From Candidatus Borrarchaeum weybense (lineage in GTDB: Archaea; Asgardarchaeota; Sifarchaeia; Borrarchaeales; Borrarchaeaceae): 64,000 nucleotides of DNA. Below the pieces are notes generated by a model. It was not told the origin of the DNA, did not search any database, and was given only the letters and a program-made list of their open reading frames with translations. Both the position numbers and the translations under genes were made by a program. Position 1 is the stretch's first letter. Each line of letters starts with the position of its first letter. The DNA is taken from the NCBI GenBank assembly GCA_019057385.1, contig JAHQJS010000007.1, positions 434,001 to 498,000 of the forward strand, read 5' to 3'. Positions 18,401 through 24,664 of this stretch are shown here, in pieces.

Positions 18401-20120
18401 TATTGGTGTCCCAGTTCAAGACTGGTTGTTGATTGTCTACATACACGAAAACACTGGAGGAATTCGAAACAGGGGTTGTGTTTGTATTGTTTGCCCAGAT
18501 TGTGTAGTTATAGCAGTAACCATCTAAAAGCAGTGTTGTATCATCTGGTATGCTTATAGAATCGCTCTGCAAACCTCCAGTGAAATCAGCCTCCGCAATA
18601 ATTGTCCCATTCCTGTAGACGATATAATGATCCAAATCAAAAGGAGTTGTTGATGTAATATCCCAATCAAACGTTTGTATTCCTGAAATCCAACTAAGAT
18701 TTAATGGTGGCGAAATATAGTCAATGTTAACTGGATCAACAATAAAAGAATAATACAGACCAAAATTATCGTTTATTGCATGAGCTCCGAGCGTGGTATT
18801 ATAATAGAAATAATATTCGATAGTAGCTTTAGCTGCTTGCCCTGGAATTGTTCCAGTATAAATGAAATCTTCACAATAACTATTCATAACTATCGAATCG
18901 TTGTGAGTTGTCCAGTCTCCATTAATTGAATAGAAAAGAATAAGCGTATCAATTTCTAGGTCATTAGAAATCGTCGCATTAATTTGGACATCTTCATTTA
19001 GGATTGGTATTTTGGGAATTCTTTGTGTATCAGGATTATGACTAAAACTCGCTTGCAAAATATCTATAGAGAATAAGATGGCTTTTTCATCGTTTAAAGC
19101 ATATGTGATTCCTGAAGTGGTGTTTCCAAATGCCTCAATTCGATATAACGAACCTTCTTTCCAACTGCTTACATTTAGTTCAGTCGCATATGTAGGGCTA
19201 GCAAGAATCGTATTGTCTATTACGATCGATCCTTGTGCCCCTGATGTTTCGTTTATTACGCGATACCAAACCGTATCCATAACAGAATCAGGATCAATGC
19301 ACTCAATATCAACCCATACAGTACTATAATGGAATGAGTTGTTTAACGGCTCTGCCCACTCAAGTTCAATTCCTGTTTCATCATTTTCATCAGCTGGATT
19401 TGTTGTAGAAGATTGCGTATCTTGAGTATCTACTGAACTTTGAGAGATAGAAGATGAAACATCTAGAAGACCAGAATACAGAAGATAAGAATTATCTGAA
19501 TTTTTTATTTTTACATTTACATCGCACAAATCAGAGCGACCGAAAGTGTCTAACGTCTTCACTAGAATTGTTTGCTCACCGTCAGAAAGGCTTTTTGTAT
19601 TCCAGGTGAAAGTATATTTCCCGAAATAGTCGTCACCACCTTCTTGTTCCATCAAACTCCATGAAACGCCTTCGTCAAAACTAACCTTGACGTAGCAAAG
19701 CGGGTGTCTAGATTCTACTTCTGCTTCAATTTCTACGGTTCCAGAGACCGATTGGTTGTTTTGTGGATTGTACACATTTACTTGGGGGGGCATTCCGCTA
19801 ACAACAACAAAAATTGCCATTCCACTTAGAAGCAACACTAATGAAAGAGTTAAAATTCTAAGTTTTGTAAATCTCATTTTTTTCGTTTGTATTAGACGAA
19901 AACGTTGGAATGAATGATTAAATGAATGTAAAAAACCTATGACGACAAAGGGGGCAATAATCCAACAAGCTAATGAGAGAATTGGGAAATAAGTTAACAT
20001 TTTCATTATTGAAGGGCTTAAACTAAATGATGAAGGCAAAAGATAAATTAACAAATACTTTGTTAACCAATATGATCCCTTCTCTAAATGTGAGGGATCC
20101 ATCTGTAAAAGAGTTATCAA
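9459..20120 (-). CDS. Giant repeat surface protein with cytosolic TPR, RING-like zinc and winged-helix tail
   Basis: 3553 residues from TTG 20120; ATG 20104 or ATG 19877 (residue 82, just before a strong hydrophobic segment) are alternative starts. Outer part: Ig-like domain (~110-205), a divergent repeat (~245-350), an Ig-like and an FN3-like domain (~355-560), 17 tandem ~108-residue units (~566-2397; WDTNNF...VWYRIYNVSSS...GWHSADIYYRVEVFAND), five ~110-residue units with DDGNHNDG..GDGTYG (~2398-2950), another beta domain, a Gly/Ser/Asp linker (~3051-3083) and an Ig-like domain. One membrane segment (~3189-3208) is followed by basic KRRR. Inner part: TPR-like helices (~3215-3400), zinc ribbon plus RING-like module (~3405-3475) and a winged helix (~3480-3553). 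About four N-X-S/T sequons occur per 17-fold unit. Ectodomain suggests an adhesin; the inner tail suggests signalling. No homologue recognised. Confidence 0.8.
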   Translation of the reverse strand: MITLLQMDPSHLEKGSYWLTKYLLIYLLPSSFSLSPSIMKMLTYFPILSLACWIIAPFVVIGFLHSFNHSFQRFRLIQTKKMRFTKLRILTLSLVLLLSGMAIFVVVSGMPPQVNVYNPQNNQSVSGTVEIEAEVESRHPLCYVKVSFDEGVSWSLMEQEGGDDYFGKYTFTWNTKSLSDGEQTILVKTLDTFGRSDLCDVNVKIKNSDNSYLLYSGLLDVSSSISQSSVDTQDTQSSTTNPADENDETGIELEWAEPLNNSFHYSTVWVDIECIDPDSVMDTVWYRVINETSGAQGSIVIDNTILASPTYATELNVSSWKEGSLYRIEAFGNTTSGITYALNDEKAILFSIDILQASFSHNPDTQRIPKIPILNEDVQINATISNDLEIDTLILFYSINGDWTTHNDSIVMNSYCEDFIYTGTIPGQAAKATIEYYFYYNTTLGAHAINDNFGLYYSFIVDPVNIDYISPPLNLSWISGIQTFDWDITSTTPFDLDHYIVYRNGTIIAEADFTGGLQSDSISIPDDTTLLLDGYCYNYTIWANNTNTTPVSNSSSVFVYVDNQQPVLNWDTNNFANDTWWTDQVIIDIDTSDSEQSIDTVWYRIYNVSSSEYVSGYNNETLVGPDYSAIIDTSGWHSADIYYRVEVFANDTLGNEAQLIGFDARFYRVDNAAPSLNWDVGNFVNDTWWTDQVVIDVDALDSEQTIDTVWYRIYNVSASEYVLGQNNETLLGPGYTTIIDISGWHSADIYYRVDVFANDTLGNEAQLVGLDARFFGVDRDPPTLNWDTNNFVNDTWWNDQVTIDIDASDSQHDVHTVWYRIYNVSSSNYVLGHNNQTLIGPDFTLNVDISGWHSADVYYRVEVFANDTAGNEAQLIGIDARFFRVDNAAPILDWDTNNFANDTWWTDQVTIDVDVSDSENTVHKVWYRIYNVSSSQYIPVYNNQTLVGPDYSTIIDTSGWHSADIYYRVEVFANDTLGNEAQLIGFDARFYRVDNSPPILSWDTNNFENDTWQTNQVVIDVDAIDSVQLVDTVWYRIYNVSSSDYVPGHNNQTLSGPDYTLNVDISSWYSADIYYIVEIFANDSLGNEAQLLGADARFFRVDNTPPTLNWDTNNFANDTWWIDQVVIDVDAADLLQLSTVWYRIYNVSSSQFVQGHNNVSLLSPEFTTVIDISGWHSVDIYYRVEVFANDTAGNEVQLTDANARFFRIDHEPPNLVWDTNNFVNDTWWIDQVTIDVDVSDLVNTVDTVWYRIYNVSASEYVLGQNNETLLGPGYTTIIDISGWHSADIYYRVDVFANDTLGNEAQLVGLDARFFGVDRDPPTLNWDTNNFVNDTWWIDQVTIDVDATDSEHLIHTVWYRIYNVSSSDYVPNHNNQTLSGPEFTTIIDTSGWHSADIYYRVEVFANDTAGNEVQLIGNDARFFRVDNTPPLLTWDTNNFANDTWWTDQVTIDIAAIESLQSVDTVWYRIYNVSSSDYVPNYNNQTLTGPDFTIDIDTSGWRSAAIYYRVEIFANDTLGNEAQLIGLDARFFRIDQDPPNLVWDTNNFVNDTWWIDQVTIDVAAIESLQSVDTVWYRIYNVSSSDYVPNYNNQTLVGPDFTIDIDTSGWHSADIYYRVEVFANDTLGNEAQLIGLAARFFRIDQDPPSLVWDTNNFINDTWWTDQVTIDVDVSDLLELSTVWYRIYNVSSSDYVPNHNNQTLTGPDFSIDIDTSGWRSADIYYSVEVFANDTAGNEAQLIGNDARFFRVDNAPPTLNWDTNNFANDSWWIDQVTIDVAAIDSLQLVDTVWYRIYNVSSSDYVPNHNNQTLTGPDYTTIIDTSGWHSADIYYIVEIFANDTLGNEAQLIGINARFFGIDRDPPTLNWDTNNFANDTWWIDPVTIDVGAFDSESSIHTIWYRIYNVSSSDYVPNHNNQTLTGPDYTIDIDTSGWHSADIYYKVEVFANDTAGNEAQLLGNDARFYRIDNVAPSLDWDVGNFANDTWWTDQVVIDIDAFDSEQTVHSVWYRIYNFTSSEYLAAHNNQTLTGPDYSLNLDTSTWHSANIYYRVEVFANDTIGNEAQLTGTEARFFGIDRNPPTLNWDTNNFVNDTWQNSQVVIDVDAVDLEQTVEFVWYRIYNVSSSDYVPGHNNASLSSPDFNTTIDTSSWHSADIYYRVEVFANDTSGYETQLIGIDARFFRIDLDLPTLNWDTENFANDTWWNGEVVIDVDAIDLLQLNTVWYRIFNISASEYVPGHNNASLLGPHFNTTIDTSWWNSASTYYRVEVFANDSAGNEMQLAGIDARFFRVDNAPPVLTWDTNNFANDTWWIDQVVIDVDATDLQNVVDTVWFRIYNISSSVYVPAYNNQTLLGPDYTLNIDTSGWRSIVNYYRVEIFANDSLGNEIQLSGTNARFFGIDKTPPEALSQNIQVTPSQGETGTIFVITAIVTDVQSGVKNVTAYIQRPNEINIVILQLFDDGNHNDGAAGDGTYGNNWDSSGQPEGTYFVDIIAFDNVENQRSVEDGDIFIINNPPSVTNIQVIPAIGQSGTLFNITATVTDVSGVRDVFAYIQLPDETNIAILQLYDDGNHNDGLAGDDIYGNSWNSAGESEGLYYIDIVATDNDNNQGEIENAETLIVDDTPPVIPSINVVVNPNIGTSGTTFNVTAFVTDTLSGVKNVTAYIQHPNEINIVILQLFDDGNHNDGAAGDGTYGNNWDSSGQPEGTYFVDIIAFDNANNQWEEENGDIFLIDNTAPTISNALVDPTAEKSGTLFNITADVFDGDSGIKNVTAYIQLPDETTIDSVRLYDDGNHNDGIAGDGTYGGTWDSFGQLSGEYYIDIIAFDNVENQGETENVATFIIDDDPPVVSNVQTNPSAGTSGTEFLITAYVIDFPSGVKNVTAYIQFPNEIDIAIIRLYDDGTHSDATSGDDIYTNTWDSTGRSSEIYFIDIIAFDNLEISGETENGNTLIVDDIPPELPDPFVPQQSVANPDDNDDVTITIPNPDDLPFVDPPVLNVYLNYTVNGSPRPSILMQYGNSYSGTIPAQSAGTVVVYFFQVFDSAGNSNTSSAYTYTVTESGGGGGDRGGGDGGSSDGGGSSGGGGDGDTTPSHRLYLLHSLASNTFRQGTIMTISVNVTDEFEKGVEGANVVLNIGNRTWITFDELGGGLYTADIDTSSIATATYLCILTAEKNDYVSATKSFVVTIQPALPDMEIMVGMGGLLAVIGLAALVYSRKRRRYKSAVGAREGRDYETAVRDFIKVGKIEEAAETCLVAESMYIDLAKLVEEKISLEKAIELWFNLGEKYRRLKSYVLAERAYRLAETYETAGKMYFDYAVELLMKKNFKEALNNVRKAVTLFTKAKDREKQNVAERYLTAITSLLTADESMEAGKYADASIVFSTLAKDYKDILPIEYLRSREAEAKMYERQTLCVKCGFVIPEEADECPNCGQKRVKCVICGLDIQSGEEYIRCPYCKVYGHKDLYLGYVRANERCPNCKIELNENNLIKDQLDYQILDYIGEEDKKRVKFSDIAAEFGTSAEEAESIIQILVDKNYLNGIFSKDKGEFVVVKIRTYSFEE
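11265..12930 (-). repeat. Five tandem ~330-bp repeats (second array of the giant gene)
   Basis: Five units of about 110 residues, each with an NVTAYIQ-type strand, then a DDGNHNDG..GDGTYG acidic loop and a YFVDIIAFDN strand. The acidic DDGxHxDxxxGDxxY loop is common in bacterial and archaeal Ig-like surface modules and may bind calcium (inference). Units 1 and 3 are almost identical in DNA over about 150 bases (11993-12148 against 12653-12808, with few differences), which points to recent conversion. Confidence 0.85.
16112..16385 (-). repeat. 274-bp exact duplicate, copy 1
   Basis: Base-for-base identical to 17729-18002, offset 1617 bp (five repeat periods). The flanking bases on both sides differ, and other units differ at many third positions, so this is a recent conversion or duplication tract rather than general conservation. 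Confidence 0.85.
17729..18002 (-). repeat. 274-bp exact duplicate, copy 2
   Basis: Second copy of the tract at 16112-16385. It spans the end of repeat unit 2 and the start of unit 3, while copy 1 spans units 7 and 8. Confidence 0.85.
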
Positions 20121-20188
20121 GGCATGCCCCCAATATTAACTAAAGCGCTGTAATTTCTTTCAGTTTGACTTTTCTCTCTTCTCAAAGA

Positions 20189-20202
20189 CTTTATTTATAT
20201 AA
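20189..20202 (-). promoter_or_regulatory. Putative TATA box for the giant surface protein
   Basis: On the minus strand the sequence reads ATTATATAAATAAA, an excellent archaeal TATA element, about 75 bases upstream of the TTG at 20120. This predicts a short leader of roughly 45-50 bases ending in a GGGGG ribosome site. The rest of the 20121-20501 divergent intergenic region shows only A- and T-rich runs and no RNA gene. Confidence 0.5.
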
Positions 20203-20501
20203 TTATGTTTTTTATAGAACTACACCAAATATCTGAGCCAAAAAAAAAGATCTTATCGCATGAAGGGGATTTTCAGAGGGCTTAAGAAACAATTGTACAA
20301 ATTGAACAATCGAAAATAGAACATTGTCTCTTTTCCTAACTACGTCTGCTTTGTTTTTCATGTTGAGTTACTTTAGATAAATAAAAATTAGCCATAATCA
20401 AAAGATAAGATATAATAAATTAAATGGCGCTATAGAAAGAGGGAGATAATTTCATATTAAAATTTAGTATTTTAGGATGAGTATTCGACAATACGGTAGT
20501 A

Positions 20502-22739
20502 GTGAATTCTATGGGGATTCTCAGTAAATTCAAGAGATTTATTCAACAATCTAAGGACAAATCCACCAAAGATTTGTTTAATAATCTATTAACCGTCCTT
20601 TCGAATCCTGAAGATGAGTTTGTCTACGTCAGGACATTATCTTTAGTGGATGAGAGTCACCCTGATCCAATTAAAGATTCAATTGTCGAGAATCTAAAAT
20701 TACACTTGAAAGTTATTAGCGGCGAAGTTGAGCAAGAGGAAATTTTAGATATTCTTTTTCAACTTAGTCAATCATGGGATTTACTTTCATATGACTTGGA
20801 TAATAAAGGAATGCATAAAGAAGCAAAAATAGCAGAAATGTTCAAACATCTCACAGCAAATGTTATTGAAGTTCTAACACTCCAAAAAAATACTCCATTC
20901 CGCTTAGCTCGATGTGCAGAAATTGCAGAAGAATTTTTTGAAAAGGATCTTTTGAAAAGTTTCTGTTATACAACTGGAGTTTCTTTTCTTCAGTTTTCAT
21001 CTCTAGTCAATGATGATATTACCAAAAAGAACTTTTTAGAAGAAGCAACTCACTATCATAAACTTGCTATAAGTCTATCTGAAGATATTGACGAAGCCTA
21101 TGCACTGAACTCTAATAGCCTTGGAATCATTTTTCTTCAATTAAGCGAAATAGAGATGGATAAAACCAAAAAAAGAGAACTTGTACAGGACGCAATTAAT
21201 AGTATGAAAGAAGCGCTAGATGCAGTATTATTACTTTCCGATATAGAAAAAATCGAAGATTTCTCAATTTCAGTCGCCCATGCTTATTCAAAACTTATTG
21301 CCCTCGATGTGAGTCTCAGAATAAAAAAAGACGCTTATCAGGCAATGATTAAGTATTATCACAAAGCTCTTGAAATTGCACAAGAAAAAAACAAAGTAAG
21401 TGATCAAATAGAATATGAATATTCAATAGGATCAATTTTTCTCTATTTAGCAGGTATTGAAAACGATATAAAGAAAAGAACTGGGTATATATCCGAAGCT
21501 GAGTTGTATTTTCAGAGAGTTACCGAAATTGCTCAGAAGAATAAACATCTTGAAGGACTTCAAGATTATCTCAAAGGCCTGGAAGAGTTTGGCTATTCTT
21601 TGTTTTTAGAAATAGTCGAAACTGAGCCTACTATCGAAGGAAAGAAAATTTTACTCGAAAAACTCATTCGAATCCGAGAAAACACGTATCAAGTCAATTC
21701 AGAGTTAAAATCAAGTAACAAAAGAGAATTACTGCAAGAAACTAAGACAATTAGTGAAATGTACGAAAAACTGACTAATATGTACTTAAACCTTAGTGCT
21801 AAGAGTATGACACTAAGAAAGGCAGTAGAATTTCAGTCAAAATCGTTAGAATATGCTCTTGTTTTGAAAGACATAGCTGAGGTTAGAGAGAGAAGCAATA
21901 TTCTTTCAAATCAAATAGAGTGGTTGATAACTGTAGAATCTAATATTTCAGTAATGCAAGACCTTTTAATGAGTGCTATTCAAACATTTAAAAATCTGCT
22001 GAGCATAATTAACACTTTAAATGATAAAACTGTGGAAGAAGTTAGTTATTGTACTTTAGCATTGCTCCAAAGCGTATTTGCTGTAAATGAACCAGATTCT
22101 GAAGAAAAAAACTCTAAATTAACTAGCGCTTTGAACTTTTCCTCTGAAGGATTGAAGAGAGCGATAGAAAACAAAAATGCACAAGGAATTGCTCGCAATT
22201 ATTATGTCATGGGAACGATTTTAACTAACGTATTATCTTACACTGATCAACTACAAAAAGAAAATCTTTACATTAAGGCAAAAAACTGTCTCTATGAGTC
22301 ATTAAAACTATCTTTTTCAATGAATGATGAAAAACAATCGCAAAAATGCTATCAAGTTCTCGGTAGGTTGTCAATGAGTTTCAGCAAAGTGTCTGAGGCT
22401 CAAGATAAAATCGAAATAATGGAAGAAGCTTTAGGCTACTGGGATAAGGCATTAGAAATAGCATTAAAATTGAATGATTTCGTTTCATTGCCTATTTATT
22501 CATTTGCAGCAGGGAAATGCTGGTTCGCTTATACTAAGCTAGAAAACGATCCTAGAATACAAAGCAATTATTGTTCAAATGCCTTACAAAAATTTGATGA
22601 GACGATCAAATATGGTAGAAGGTTAGGAAATACAGATATCATGCTTAAAGCTAGTGAAAATATGCTAGACGTAATGGCTTTTGAAAATAAGGTGTTATTA
22701 GAGACTAAAACTCAGATTCGGACCTTTAAAATAGACTAG
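20502..22739 (+). CDS. TPR-like alpha-helical repeat protein
   Basis: 745 residues (GTG 20502; ATG 20511 gives a start at MGILSKFKRF). No signal peptide or membrane segment, so probably cytosolic. The whole chain is a solenoid of paired amphipathic helices with TPR-like spacing, for example AYALNSNSLGIIFLQLSEIE, YYHKALEIAQEKNK and CLYESLKLSFSMNDEKQS. Such proteins act as scaffolds. It is divergent from the giant surface protein and shares the intergenic region with it; the giant protein also has a cytosolic TPR-like segment, so a functional link is possible but unproved. No catalytic motif is visible. Confidence 0.7.
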   Translation: MNSMGILSKFKRFIQQSKDKSTKDLFNNLLTVLSNPEDEFVYVRTLSLVDESHPDPIKDSIVENLKLHLKVISGEVEQEEILDILFQLSQSWDLLSYDLDNKGMHKEAKIAEMFKHLTANVIEVLTLQKNTPFRLARCAEIAEEFFEKDLLKSFCYTTGVSFLQFSSLVNDDITKKNFLEEATHYHKLAISLSEDIDEAYALNSNSLGIIFLQLSEIEMDKTKKRELVQDAINSMKEALDAVLLLSDIEKIEDFSISVAHAYSKLIALDVSLRIKKDAYQAMIKYYHKALEIAQEKNKVSDQIEYEYSIGSIFLYLAGIENDIKKRTGYISEAELYFQRVTEIAQKNKHLEGLQDYLKGLEEFGYSLFLEIVETEPTIEGKKILLEKLIRIRENTYQVNSELKSSNKRELLQETKTISEMYEKLTNMYLNLSAKSMTLRKAVEFQSKSLEYALVLKDIAEVRERSNILSNQIEWLITVESNISVMQDLLMSAIQTFKNLLSIINTLNDKTVEEVSYCTLALLQSVFAVNEPDSEEKNSKLTSALNFSSEGLKRAIENKNAQGIARNYYVMGTILTNVLSYTDQLQKENLYIKAKNCLYESLKLSFSMNDEKQSQKCYQVLGRLSMSFSKVSEAQDKIEIMEEALGYWDKALEIALKLNDFVSLPIYSFAAGKCWFAYTKLENDPRIQSNYCSNALQKFDETIKYGRRLGNTDIMLKASENMLDVMAFENKVLLETKTQIRTFKID

Positions 22740-22777
22740 TGGACTAGTCCTCTTAATTTAAGTGTTTTTTGTTCTGT
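22733..22777 (+). terminator. Putative terminator after the TPR-like gene
   Basis: A repeated ACTAGT element that includes the stop codon forms a short palindrome (GGACTAGTCC), followed 15 bases later by a six-T run. Confidence 0.35.
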
Positions 22778-22843
22778 ATCATAAAAAAAGAGAGGTTTTG
22801 AAATATTTCTCTAGATTGTTCAAGTACCTACTAAAAGCCTATT

Positions 22844-23041
22844 TCATGTGTAAAGATGTTCAGGGGGTTTATTTACTCCAAATATTCTGATAAATTCTTT
22901 ATGCACGTAGAGTGGCTTAAATTCATACATTATCAGATTCCAATCGATCATTTCTCTAATGAAATATTTCATTTCGAGTTTAAATGAAATATCATCATCC
23001 TCAAACCATTTAATATATGGCGCTGGAGGCAAAGATATCAC
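22844..23041 (-). CDS. Small hypothetical protein (65 aa)
   Basis: A GTG start preceded at good spacing by GGTGAT (23050-23055), and a soluble, mixed-charge product with no motif that I recognise (MISLPPAPYIKWFEDDD...). It sits between the convergent TPR-like and coiled-coil genes, in the otherwise empty 22740-23108 stretch. The ribosome site supports it; the lack of homology leaves it uncertain. Confidence 0.4.
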   Translation of the reverse strand: MISLPPAPYIKWFEDDDISFKLEMKYFIREMIDWNLIMYEFKPLYVHKEFIRIFGVNKPPEHLYT

Positions 23042-23108
23042 TTTTCATCACCTTCATTGTTTATATTGCTTGAAATCGATATAAGTTGATACAAGTTTGA
23101 TTGCGAAA

Positions 23109-24455
23109 TTATCTAATCATCAATTTTTCGAATTCTTCCATTTTATCTAACAAAGTAATCCGAAGTTCTTGTAGCATCGTTCTATACTCTCTAAGAGTAG
23201 AAACTAAATTCGCTTGGATATTTACAAGTGAAACTTGTTCTTCCTTTAGTGTTCTGAGTTTATCACCTAAATCTTTGGAAGAGTTCTCCAACATCTTCTT
23301 AACACCAACTAATGTACTTGAGTCTAATGAAGTACTTTGTGTTGGTAAAGCTGAAATAATCGTCTTTTTTGTATTGTCTATATCTAAAGATATTGCTTCT
23401 AGATTTTTTGTTAACCTATCAACATATGCAATTTTTAAGCTATCAATCGTTGAATGTAATGTTTTGAGACTTTCTTCGGAATCGCTACTTACTGTACTAA
23501 AGCTTTTTATTAATTGATCCAATGAATCATTTACTCGGCCTTCTAGAACCTCAAATCGACTTGAAAGTTCATCTCTTAATGTTTCAAATTTCCAGTGGAT
23601 CGTGTCATAAATCTCAGAGATCTTTTTACCTGATTCTAATTGATTTTCCTGGGCTTTATTAAAATCAGCTACTAATTCACTTAAGATAGTGTATGTTTTT
23701 TCGAATTCATCTAATTGACTTGAAAATTCTGCCGTATATGTGTCTCTCATATTTTGAATGTTTTGATTCGCTGACTTCAAGTTCTCAATAATTTTATCTC
23801 TTGATTCAGTAGATTCAATTATCATCTGTCTTAAATTCTCAAGAACAGTATCTTCTGTTGCTTTAAAGCGATTTAACATGCTGGTATCTAAATTTGACAC
23901 TTCTTTGGAAATCCTTTGGTCAAGTGCTACTAAATTTGCAGTTAGTTCTGTTTTGTCTATACCATATCCTTTAGTATGTTCTTCAAAGACTGTAGAAAGG
24001 TTTTCAGTCATAGAAATCATTTTTTCTAGTTGAGTGCCGGTGTTATTCCTAACATCATCAAGTTTAGCAACTAAATCTATCTTCAGCTTGTCAATCCCTT
24101 GAGAAGTCTCTTTCTTGATAAGCGAAATTTGGTTTTGAGTATCCTCATTATGAGAGCTCAATTCAGTAAATTGGGATTTCAATAATTCAACTGTTTGGCC
24201 AATCTTTTTTTCTAATTGATCAGTCTGACTTAGTATATCTTTACGAAGTCTGCCAGTTTTTACGGCGCGACTCTTATTATATTTCTCCATCGTTTTCATT
24301 ATTTCATTTAACGTCTTATTTATTTTATCAAGAGTTGTTCCGTTCTTACTAACATCTTTTTCTACCTTTTCTATCCGTTTAATGATATCAACCATTTTAC
24401 TTTCGATTAGGTCATCTTCGCCTTGTTTTTCTTTCGACGACAAGTATCTCACCAA
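23109..24455 (-). CDS. Long coiled-coil protein
   Basis: 448 residues, almost entirely heptad-patterned and rich in Leu, Glu, Lys, Ser and Asp, with no signal peptide or membrane segment. Start codon is TTG 24455 or GTG 24452; no strong ribosome site is seen. Segments such as LDKINKTLNEIMKTMEKYNK and repeated FSQLDEFEKTY-like stretches resemble tropomyosin/SMC-type rods or chemoreceptor-like helices, but no head domain is present. A filament, tether or scaffold role fits its neighbours (receptor-like protein divergent from it at 24665) but is inference. Confidence 0.65.
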   Translation of the reverse strand: MVRYLSSKEKQGEDDLIESKMVDIIKRIEKVEKDVSKNGTTLDKINKTLNEIMKTMEKYNKSRAVKTGRLRKDILSQTDQLEKKIGQTVELLKSQFTELSSHNEDTQNQISLIKKETSQGIDKLKIDLVAKLDDVRNNTGTQLEKMISMTENLSTVFEEHTKGYGIDKTELTANLVALDQRISKEVSNLDTSMLNRFKATEDTVLENLRQMIIESTESRDKIIENLKSANQNIQNMRDTYTAEFSSQLDEFEKTYTILSELVADFNKAQENQLESGKKISEIYDTIHWKFETLRDELSSRFEVLEGRVNDSLDQLIKSFSTVSSDSEESLKTLHSTIDSLKIAYVDRLTKNLEAISLDIDNTKKTIISALPTQSTSLDSSTLVGVKKMLENSSKDLGDKLRTLKEEQVSLVNIQANLVSTLREYRTMLQELRITLLDKMEEFEKLMIR

Positions 24456-24664
24456 TTCAAATTAAACTTAACTTTGAGTATTTTACTATAATTTTTTGTA
24501 TTCTATTTTGGATTTTTTGATAGAACAGAAATTCACATAACTATTTACTTGCTAAGATCTATTTCTACTGAGTCTAACCTTTAAAAACTAAATAGACAGA
24601 TCAATATAATATCCAATTCGTTAACTTGATGTAGAAATTTTTGTAGTTCCTATTTGTGATTATA

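Larger units (their letters stand above)
12930..18425 (-). repeat. Seventeen tandem ~323-bp repeats (main array of the giant gene)
   Basis: Seventeen uninterrupted units averaging 323 bp (about 108 residues) with no frame break. Shared landmarks per unit: WDTNNFxNDTWW, QVxIDVDA, TVWYRIYNVSSS, NNQTL, GWHSADIYYRVEVFANDT, GNEAQL, ARFFRVD. A diverged eighteenth unit lies N-terminal (near 19330) and one diverged relative is in the protein at 3815. Sequence similarity between units is high enough that assembly collapse or expansion is possible. Confidence 0.9.

Noticed and set aside
12930..18425. CRISPR array suspicion from regular ~323-bp periodicity
   Set aside because: Units are long, coding, in one frame and lack short identical repeats with unique spacers; it is a protein repeat array.
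19877..20120. Whether the giant protein begins at ATG 19877
   Set aside because: Not fully rejected: it sits just before a strong signal-like helix, but a G-run ribosome site and two further hydrophobic segments upstream support the longer form; the start is left open.
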